Assembly (NCBI RefSeq): GCF_001039355.2
Contig: NW_019775551.1
Coordinates: 259,417 to 323,416, forward strand
DNA from: Lingula anatina
Taxonomy: Eukaryota > Brachiopoda > Lingulata > Lingulida > Lingulidae
Direction of reading: 5' to 3'
Length of the DNA stretch: 64,000 nt
The translations under genes were made by a program, and so were the position numbers. The notes below the pieces were generated by a model. The model did not search any database and was not told the origin of the DNA. It worked only from the letters and a program-made list of their open reading frames with translations. Shown in pieces: positions 1-10,290 of this stretch; the first letter of the stretch is position 1; every line of letters begins with the position of its first letter.

Positions 1-363
1 CCCCCCCCCCCCAAAAAAAAAATACGTACCCGAGTTACACCTATTTGGGATAATCTATCAGGTCAGCCAAACCGTATTGAGGATTTAATCTTTCAAAAAA
101 GTGACGCATTCCTAATGAGCACGAGCATAAAACCCTATACTATGACTATAAGACTATAATGGGTGCAAAAGACATTTCATTGTTATGAATATTTGCAAAT
201 CTATGCTTAATGTAGAGATTTGATTCGTTTCACGGCATTTTATTCCGTTTCTCTTTATATTCAAAAATTATTGACAGATGCCGGTAGACAGTTGCACCTA
301 CGTGTGTTTGTATTGTTACCTTCAATGCGCACAAATGTTGCATTGGATGCACTGTATGAATAA
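1..363. other. Intergenic, nothing recognised
   Basis: AT-rich sequence that opens with a C run and then an A run. I see no coding exon, RNA gene or clear repeat in it. Confidence 0.5.
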
Positions 364-636
364 AGCCTAGATTACATTTACACGGGTGCCGTGCGATGAA
401 ATTGTCCGACTGTTTTTATTTTTTATTTTCTTTAATTTTTATTATTATTATTTTTTAAATCGTAAGGAGCTACGGGCTACGCCGAGTGTGTCTTCATCGC
501 ATGACCTTAAATCCGTACGATTCCGTGCAATTTCGCACGGCCACCGTCTACCTCCGCTCAGACGCCGTATGGAAAGGGTATTACGAGCAGTATATGTGCA
601 CCGTGCGGACATCGCATTTCAAATGTAATCTAGGCT
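364..636. mobile_element. Foldback (MITE-like) element, 273 bp
   Basis: The left end AGCCTAGATTACATTT is matched in inverted orientation by AAATGTAATCTAGGCT at 621-636. The interior carries further inverted pieces: GTGCGATGAAATTGTCCG near 390 and CGTGCAATTTCGCACGG near 525 fold on each other. The small open frames inside (386-628, 486-674) are by-products of this structure. No transposase is present, so it would be a non-autonomous element. No target-site duplication is convincing. Confidence 0.65.
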
Positions 637-2720
637 TATGTGGATTCAAGGGTCTGAAAAATGACAAAAATTAGCATATAAAATGTGTTAGACATCAACC
701 ATATGTATACACTGTGTACCATTGTCACAGAGAAAAAAAAATTCACTAGATATCCACTGATATACCTAGCCTATTTCACTTGCTTTGCTAGCACTGTTCG
801 GCCAGAATCTTTGATAATACATGTAATTGGTATCTTTACCCAAAATGACCTCTTGAAGAGTGAAGGAAATATGGCAGTTGTCTTAATTTTAATCTTTTTA
901 CCCAATAAAGAAAGTAAGTTAGGTAGTAAAGCAAACTGGAAACCATACATGACACGAAAACAATGGAGTTGGAATCCTGTCAGCCTTTTAACCAAGTCAA
1001 ACAATCAGATGAATTATAGTGTCAGTAGACAGATGATCAGGTGCGCAATGAACTTTTTTCTCTCTCTATTTTGACGCATAGAAAATATTGTATGACGATC
1101 GGTTATGTTTATCCTCTTCTATGAAAAAAACATAATGTAATTTCAAAAATTAAGAGAAGAGGAAATTAAAACGAACAAAAAATCGCTTATTCTACACCGC
1201 TCAGTAAACTATAGGCTACTCTCCGACCTTACCTGCATTTTTGACCTAATGGCTGCCTTTTATACCGTTAATCCCCTGTTTAGTTAAGAGGGGTTAAAAT
1301 CCTCGACTCGGTCATCACCCTTGTATCACAAAAGAAGCTACAAACTTGGGCTAATTTACTGCTGAAATGAAGTCACTGTTCGCTACTCGGCCAATCCCAA
1401 CCATATTCTGAGATTTATTATACCTGGACTACCAGGCCCACATATTGATTTGTCGCTGGATATTCACAGATACAGGTACTTTTCTGGCTAATTCATGACA
1501 CAACAATAATTATTTTTATGATTTTATTTAAGTCTCGCGCTGAAAAATTAAACCCACCCTACTAATGGTTATCAGATACTTAAACCTGTTATAGTAGGCC
1601 TACAGTTAAATTTCATAAACTTCTTTGAAATTCTATTAATTAAACAAGTATCTGTTGTGCAGCGTCATATGGCTATATACTACGACCCTGAAGGGGTATA
1701 AACAGGACTAAGCTTTTTCACGATCACTCCCGAGTATTGATTGGCCCTGTGACAGTTTATATCCCGGGGAATGCTATGTCGCGGCTCAGTTACCGGTTCA
1801 AGCTTCAGAAACTTTGCCCGCGTTTAATATGGACAGGGAATAATTCGATCTCCTACGCCGGTGTTAAGTAGGACAGGGATGATTAGTAAGGCATATTGAC
1901 TTTTTTCTGTACCCATTACGGTCGCGACGTTGAAAATACCGGTACAATAATCAATATAAGCCTTTATTCGCATTTTTACTATCAACCACATTGTAACAAA
2001 AGTATCAATGCGCACAGGTATACCGGGTAGTGCATAGTAAATATCATCTGAGTCGGTGCTTGTACTACCATTATATGTAATATCAGAGGGGTTTATATCA
2101 TATATATGCCTTTCCATATTATCACTGTATGCAAACTGTGCCAAGGTCAAGGGTTTGACCTGTTATTGCATGCCACATTTACCGCCTGAATTAAACGCAT
2201 TGTATGATTGAATAACAGCGATATTTGACAAAAGATTAACGGTAAATAATACTGGCCCAGTGGGGTGCACAGCGACTGAAAGGTCTACGAAAAACAAGCA
2301 GTGTGAGTGACGGAACTCTGATCGGGAAAGGTGATGCGATTTTCAAGGTCTGTCCATGTATTAGAGAGTTAACATAACCATATATGCACTTGGACATTTA
2401 TTTATTTGTACACATTATAACTGATATATAGAGCTTGAAATCAGTTATAAACTGACACCCGAGACATATACAGGGTAAACCAGGAAACCTTGAACGAAGT
2501 GTTCAAGGCATATATCATTAGAGGGAGAGAGTAGTGGCATTTCATCGAAAGAAACCTAAAAAATCGCAAGAAGCGTTCACAGAACATACCAAGGTATGTA
2601 TTGTAGGAAAGGGCAGTCACTTCCTTTTTTTAAAGGCAGCTGTAACACTGAATTGAAGATGCATTTGTATGTTAGGGAAGGTTCATATATCACAGGAATT
2701 AAGTGTACATACAGGTAAGT

Positions 2721-2723
<3 letters not shown>
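637..2723. other. Upstream region of the P450 gene, no gene recognised
   Basis: Open frames of 129 aa (685-1074, +) and 108 aa (1824-2150, -) occur here, but their composition is low-complexity or hydrophobic and they resemble no family I know. I see no promoter motif I would commit to. Confidence 0.4.

Positions 2724-2773
<50 letters not shown>
2724..2773. repeat. (GA)n microsatellite
   Basis: About 25 GA units with one interruption, ending 97 bases upstream of the P450 start codon. It lies in the likely promoter or 5'UTR. Confidence 0.95.
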
Positions 2774-2869
2774 TTAAAACGACATTTTAATTGATACAGA
2801 CATGATGTAATGCCTTGTACAAGGTATATGTTATCTTGCCAGCATTGTTCCAATTATATCTCAGGAACA

Positions 2870-4841
2870 ATGCACCTCTTGGGTCTGCTGGGTCTACTAA
2901 ACGTGAAGACCGTCTTGGTCGGGGGTGCAGTATTCCTGTTGGTGATGTCATTACTACAGAGGAAGAAATACAAACTGCCGCCAGGGCCTCCACAGCTGCC
3001 TATACTGGGGAACTACTTAGGTGAGAACATAAAATGCATGACAATAAGCATTTAATTTTTAATTAAAAGTATGATGAATATTTCACATGTAACCAGTTGG
3101 CTTACTTTGAAGACTTTCTTGGTCGCCGATACATGGTGCTTTCTTTGATGATGTCATATTTCCTTCAGAAGGAGAAGTATACTGCCGTCAGGACCTCCAA
3201 CATATTTGCCGGTACTGGGGAATTGATTCGGTTATATCTCTTGAAGCCCTGGTTGATGCATTTTCTATCTCTTAACTGTTTTTTTTATTTACTCCACGAA
3301 AAGTGTTTGTATTTATAATTCGTGTATTCAATGTTTATTTATTGTTTTTGTTTGGTTTATTCATTACTATTCCATTATATTTCTACTTGAAAAACTGTAC
3401 ATAGTATTGTTCTGACGTACTTAAAGAGAACTGAATCAGTCATTTCAATATCTTTTCATTATTAAACTTTCTGCTTTTGGTAAACGGTGCCTTTTGTTTC
3501 AGAATTCAAAAACGACGGTCGATTTTATGCTGTATTCGATAAGCTCGGAAAGGCCTTTGGTGATATTTTCACTGTGAACTTAGGTAATCGTTCACTATCC
3601 GTATATATCTCTTATGATCTTGTATCGGTCTGTGCATTAAAGCAAAACATTGTTTTTGGAATGTTTTACAGTTTATTTAGACACCAAACTATGTTTCTAA
3701 TTAGATAAGACATGCGCATTGCAACGGTGTTTCAGTTTTAGTAAATTTGAGTTCTAGTGTTTATCTGGACACCTGTTTTGACACTGTCCGCCCTCACAGA
3801 TAAAAAAGCCAATTGTGTGTGGTCTTTGTTTACAGGTTTTGGTAACAAGATGGTGGTTCTGAAATCCGCCAATATTGTACATGAGGCAATGGTTGAGAAG
3901 AAAGAGATATTTGCCGGAAGGGGTGCCATGAGTTGGAAGTGTAAGTGACAGTTATATATATGTAAAGTAAGAAAGTAAGGGAATCTGATTATGGTGATCA
4001 AATGATGTTTTATTATCAAACTATCACATAAAAAGAGAATTGACCTTTGATATATACCTCGTGCAATGTTTTATAATCTGGAAATCAATCATTTGTTGTC
4101 TGGCAAGTACAAAATAAAAAAAGAAAAATGAAAAGAATAAAAAGAAAATAACCCTTGGAATGAGTAAGACTGCCCATGAAAATAAGTTATGAAATTTAAA
4201 ATAAGTTTCCTGCAGGCAAAAACCCTGATACCAAGCAGATGTTGTCGTTTCGAGTGTGCAATCTAAAATGCACCCTACGGTTTACTTACATTTTTTTTCA
4301 TTCTCAATTTTTATTCCATTGTTATTATTATTATTATTGATTTATATTTTTTATTTGGATGCCCTTATAAAACCCTAGAAAACTGAAAATGTAATTGCGT
4401 AATAGAACGTCGTAATAAGAAGCTTATTCATGTATCTACTGAAAATTTAAGATCAAAGGCAGCTGGCGCAAAACTGTAGTCGACAACAATGGCAATCTTC
4501 ATAACAATATTATCTTGGCCACAGAATTTCGTCGAAAAACCAATTTTAAAATTTTTTTCAAATAAAAACCATTTTTCCCCTTTAAGATGAACTATTCAGC
4601 GGAGGCTACAAAGACATTGTTTTAACTGATTATGGGCCCGTTTGGAGACTACAAAGACAGATGGCTTTAAAGGCGTTCAGGTATTTAAATTTTAATTTTG
4701 TTTATAAATTTGAATCATTTAAAGTGAAAGAGGTATTTTCTAAGATGTATGCTTCACAACATTCTGTATGTATATTTAGTTTTGGTCTGCTTGAAATTCA
4801 TGCTTGAACCTTCTTATCTATGTTGCATCTGTTATTCATGG

Positions 4842-4877
<36 letters not shown>

Positions 4878-7800
4878 TGTCTTATCCTAAAGGACCTACG
4901 TATCGAGCGATAAACTGGAAACATTCACAAAGTCTGCCTTTGATGACATGGCTGCTTTGATTGAAAAGGAGACCAAGCCTTTTGATATTGATGCCCACAT
5001 TCGGTTACTAGTCTTCAACGTTGTCTGCAGGATGGCTTTCGGACAGTGGTAGGATAAGTTTAGCTTCCCAAAACATATGTCACATAGTCTGGTGGGGGGT
5101 GCATGTGTCTGATAAAATTTGTTTTAACAAACTGTGTTTGGAATTGCTTCTGCAAATGTAACGCTTATCGATTTAGCATTATTATATCACATTATTATAT
5201 CACCTTTTAAAATTCGGCACAGAAAATGACAACTTGCTGTCGCAGACGATATATTATTGTTCCATCCATGTTCCACTTTTGCTAGCTTTCTATGTGGAGC
5301 CGCTGGTCTGATGATAGCCTTGAAAAGGAAAGAAACGCTGTAGAAACGTTTTCATCGACGGAAAGAAGACTTGATGTTCATTCTGTATCTCTCGTTGTAA
5401 CTTTAACGCGTGATAAGACACCGTATTCTAAAATATTTGTGCTAACCTTTGCCGGGTGAGAAGATGGTACTACCATAAAAAATAGAATAAGTAGCATAAA
5501 ATTAAAATAGGTATCATAAAGAATAGAATTCAATACATGCCCAATCCTATTGATTGTTTGCTTTCAAAAAACAGAATCTGTATATTGTCTCGGCATTTTT
5601 CGAAGCTTAAAAGTGATTCATTTATATTTGTCAGCTATAAAATGGACCAACCGGAATTCATTTGGCTGAAGTTCATAGTGGACGAAACCATGCACGAGGT
5701 GTTTGGAGGCCTCATTCCCTCTGACGTCATAACGACCTTAAAGCATCTACCTATCCCATCATCCCTTTTGGCAAAGCGACTCCAGAAGAATCTGATACGC
5801 TTCCATGAAGTCCAACTGGCAGAACACAAAAAAACTTTTAACTCGGGTACGTAACTTCTAAAATTTGCAACCTTGTAAGCAAAGTTAAAATATGATTATC
5901 ATTTTTATACATTACATATATCCAGCAGATTTTTATTATTATTACCAAACTTGCAACCCGAGGGTTGGATAATTACAATCATTGCATCACAGTCGGATAA
6001 AACCATTAGTAAGTAAGAACAAAGGAATATTAAAATACATATGTAAGCAAATTTAAAACAAAATATCTAAAATGCAAGGTTAAAAAAAAGAAATAAAAGA
6101 TTATCAGTTAATTCTGAAACTTGTATATGGCACTTGTTAAAAAGTCACTCATTGATCGTTTGGTTTTAATTTTAGGTCTTTTAAAAGTTTCCTGTTCCCT
6201 CAATGAATATTTGGCATTTTGTTTTGGTTGCAAAAGATAATACAGTCTATGATCTGGTTCATTTGATATACTAATAAACCATTTTTGCATGCATTGATAC
6301 GTCTTTCACTCAGTAGTTCAAGTTTACTATGTTCACAAGCAGCGTCATATTCAAGTTCAGGATAAATTATCTTAAGAGCTCTTTCTTGAGACTTTTCTAC
6401 TAAGGCAGTCAATTCATTTGTTAACCCAAAGTGCCAGACAGGGGCAGCATATTCCAAAACTGGCCTTATGACTGTCTGGTAATAGGGGTGGGCAAATGAA
6501 AGCTTTTTTGGGAAATTTAATATCAGACAAGTGGATTCTATGGCCATTTTGTCTGCTGAATACAAATCTAATAAGTATTTTCATTTTAAATTACATCTGA
6601 TATTGGTATCAAGTGATTTTTCAAAATGGCCACCAAACGCTCCCTCAAATCACATATTTATCATGTAAATCTTTAAATATCAGTTCAAAGATGGCTTGTT
6701 ATATGTCTAACCATATGATTTCATGATCAATGAGCGCAAATAGATACATCATTTCGGTTGGGTGACTTCATTTTGGGTTAAAAAGAGGATTTTTTGGTCA
6801 TTTTGAGGTAAAAATCACCCCAAAATCACCATTTCTGTGTACATAAATCAGATGTTTATGTGCAACTGTGGCTTTTAAGTTAGGCCACACTTTTTTATTT
6901 TTATGGATGACATCCTCTGGGGACCCCAAAGTCGGTGCGAGCGGGCGAAAAAAAAAAAAAACAGTCCAAAAAAAAAATAACTGCTTAAGAAAAGTTATGT
7001 TTTCAGTACACAGCTGGAAACACTAATTTACCACAGAAACACGTATCAAACTAACAACATGTCTNGGAGAACGGACGAAAATCGGTGCGCGCGCAGGATG
7101 TCATCCATAAAATTAAAAAAGTGTGGCCTTAGGAAAAACAATAATACAACAAATATGGTCAATATTGTTCAAGGATCACGTGAAACTGAAAAGTTTTGAC
7201 ATACAGAATAGGCAAAATGTTTGTTACATACGGGATTATTTACAGTAGAACACTCAGTAGCAGAGCATTAAGGATATCGTTACTCTTTATTACCATCCAG
7301 ATACCGAAAATGAGTTTTTTCCTGCATCTAATTATTCAATAATGTATCTGTCTTTGTGCTGCTTTGAAACAATGAAAAAACTCTTGAAAATATTAAATAT
7401 CGGCGTTTATATTTTTTCGTTGCAACGTATAAGCATAAGCAACTCAAAGCTTTAATCATCTATTTAACAGCTTTCTTTTTTGAGATAAGTTAGCAATCCA
7501 TATGGGGCTTAACTTCATCCCTGAACAAGATTTTATCACGAAAATTGGCCAATGGACCACAAGGGCATGAGCTACAATCCCATGCCAACGTTTTGGTTTA
7601 AATGCTTTTGTTATTGAGTTATGAGTCCGTAATGAGAGATCTTCTAAAAACAAAGGTATTATTTTGCTTTATCAACGATCAAATCTGAACTAAGGCTTTA
7701 AAAAAATCACTGGCAGGGTTTTGGGGTACTAAATGGTGTCATTTAATTGGCTTTGAAATAGTGATCATGGGTGTTCATGTAAAACAGAAATTTGAGAAAC

Positions 7801-10248
7801 CGATTTTTCAGTTTTTACCCCCAAACTGCAATAATGCCGTCACCCGTAAGATGACATGTGTAAATGTTAATTAATGTAATCACTAAACACTGAAAATTTA
7901 TTTATCACCGAAAAGAATGAATGTAAGGCAGTAAATAAGGAGTTTTGGGTGAACAGTGACAATATCCTTATTGTCTTCATTTATAACCTAGTCACACTAG
8001 AGGCAGAATGAGCTAGAATGTAGTCGGAATGAAAATTTCTTGTTTATTCCTGGATATTATAAGTATCTAAAAATTCTAAGCGCATTCTAAATGTTTGGGT
8101 CCATTCTTGCATCCTGTTAAAATGTTTTGTTCATTCTCAAAACTTTTGAAGTGCATTCCAAGTGGAAAAATATCGAATGGCATTCAAGTGTATTCTGACT
8201 CCACTATGAGCGCATTCTTAAGATTCTTACGAAATTCCAACAGCATTCGAAACATTTTGATCACATTTGAGGGAGAACCGAAATGGCAAGGCGATTCAAA
8301 TCTTGTCAGAATGTTTCACATTGTGCCTCCAATGAGCAGGAATGCAACTCGAATGCATCTTGATTGCAGGCCGGAATTCAGCCAGCAATGAAACCACACT
8401 TGTATTGCATTTGAAGTGCATTCTTAATATTCTCACTATATTTAGACAGCATTAACGATATTCCTAATGTGTTCCAACTACATTCAAGCTGCATTTGAGA
8501 GCTAATACAATATATCGAAATGTGCACAAAGCATTCCAGGTGGGTTCGAAGCGCATTCTGAGGTATTCTTACTGGAATTAAGGTCAATTTGATATTACCC
8601 AACGAATGTGGCATGAATTTTGAAAATTCTTCATTATGGCTCATTCTGCTTGATTACTTCAGATTCCAAATAAGTGTGACAGGGGGCTTAAGTTACAGTG
8701 CCTTCTAGTTTCAGTGTATTTCTTGTTGATGCTTTCATGGTGGTGCAACTGAACTGAAATAGTGATCATGGGTGTTCATGTAAAACAGAAATTTGAGAAA
8801 CCGATTGTCTTCCGCAACTGAAACTAAGTACTATTCCAAGGTCAAGAGCTTAGAGGTTTTAAGAGGTTGATGTCACCTGACAAAGTGTTACCTGTTCTTA
8901 AGAAAAGGAAAATTATACAGCATAAAATTTGTTGGTACACATCCATGAAGGTATTTTCAGCATTGTTTTTATACCAAACTGTAATCCATGAATTCAGTAT
9001 GTACATAATGGCCATTATTTATATTTATCTTAGGCTCGAAGTGTGTATTTTATATATATGTTTGTTTTAAATAACATATTTTTACAGATGTCACCCTAAC
9101 AATATTGTCAATGTCTTGAATATGCTCATATTTGAACTCAGCAACCCTCAAAACATATAGAAAGACATATTACACATCATTTTTATGTACTTTACTGTGA
9201 AAATATGGCCAAAAAGCCATTTCCCGCCTTTTTTCACAAACAAATAGCAGATACCAATATAAATCTTTAGCTTTGGTAAAAAATATTGTCAGATTTGTGT
9301 TCAGCAGCAAAAATGGCCATAGAATCCACCTGTTTTAAAAAAATTTTGTCATTTGCCCACCCCTANGATTTGTGTTCAGCAGCAAAAATGGCCATAGAAT
9401 CCACCTGTTTTAAAAAAAATTTGTCATTTGCCCACCCCTACTGGTAATAAGTTACTAGGTCATCAGTTGTAAGGCCTGCACGCTTAAGGTGCTGAAGGAA
9501 ATAAATCCTTTTGCTTGCTTTTTTAGTGATTTTGTCTACATGTACCTTCCATGTGAGGTCATTAGAGATATACACTCCAAGTAATTTAAATGATTCTACA
9601 AATTCAATATCTGTTTTGTCAATAATGAGCTTAGGGATATATATCAGCATTCTTGCGTTTAAATGATATGGCCATTTGTTTGGTTTTTTTCCTGTTTAAT
9701 CGCATGTTGTTTGTCCTAGACCAGTCCAATGTTGAGTCGGCAATTTCCTGTAATTTGTTTTCATCGTCTAAGGATCTCAGAGACTATATATATATAAAGC
9801 TAGTGGTAAAGCACTGTAATGTATAGAAATTATAAGCCCCAGTTTCCTACACAATCCAAATGAATTTCACATGCCACCTGTAACGTATCGAACATGCTTC
9901 GCGAATTCTTTAAGTGTCCTGTGTTTAAATGGTTAAAACTGCATATACTACTTATGTTTATTGTTTCAAATCTCGTTCCATTACACATGTAGTTTCCCCT
10001 TATGCATATTAACTGGAAGTTGTTTTATAACTATCATTATGTCGGCGTTTAATTTTAAAGATGATGTAAGGGACGTTATGGACCACCTTTTGCTGCTGAA
10101 AAAGGAACTAACAAATGAGAGTGATGACAACGTCAAGGAGTCGCTTTCTGACACTCGCATACTTTACATCATGCTGGACATATTCTTTGGTAAGAGAAAA
10201 TGTAACTGTGAAAAGGTGGTGATACGAAGCAGTTCTATTTCAATATAC

Positions 10249-10290
<42 letters not shown>

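Larger units (their letters stand above)
6484..9440. mobile_element. hAT-like non-autonomous DNA transposon, about 2.96 kb, inserted in the LINE
   Basis: The ends are inverted repeats. The left starts AGGGGTGGGCAAATGA and the right ends TCATTTGCCCACCCCTA; similarity extends about 75-85 bases inward through GTGGATTCTATGGCCATTTT and GCTGAA(T/C)ACAAATC. The 8 bp CTGGTAAT at 6476-6483 repeats at 9441-9448. Both features fit the hAT superfamily (8 bp duplication, YAGGGGTG ends). Taking out the insert and one CTGGTAAT restores the LINE reading L-V-T-Y-Y-Q-T-V across the joint. No transposase is seen. It contains a TTA-flanked foldback element, a second foldback element and a 52 bp direct repeat. 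Confidence 0.85.
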
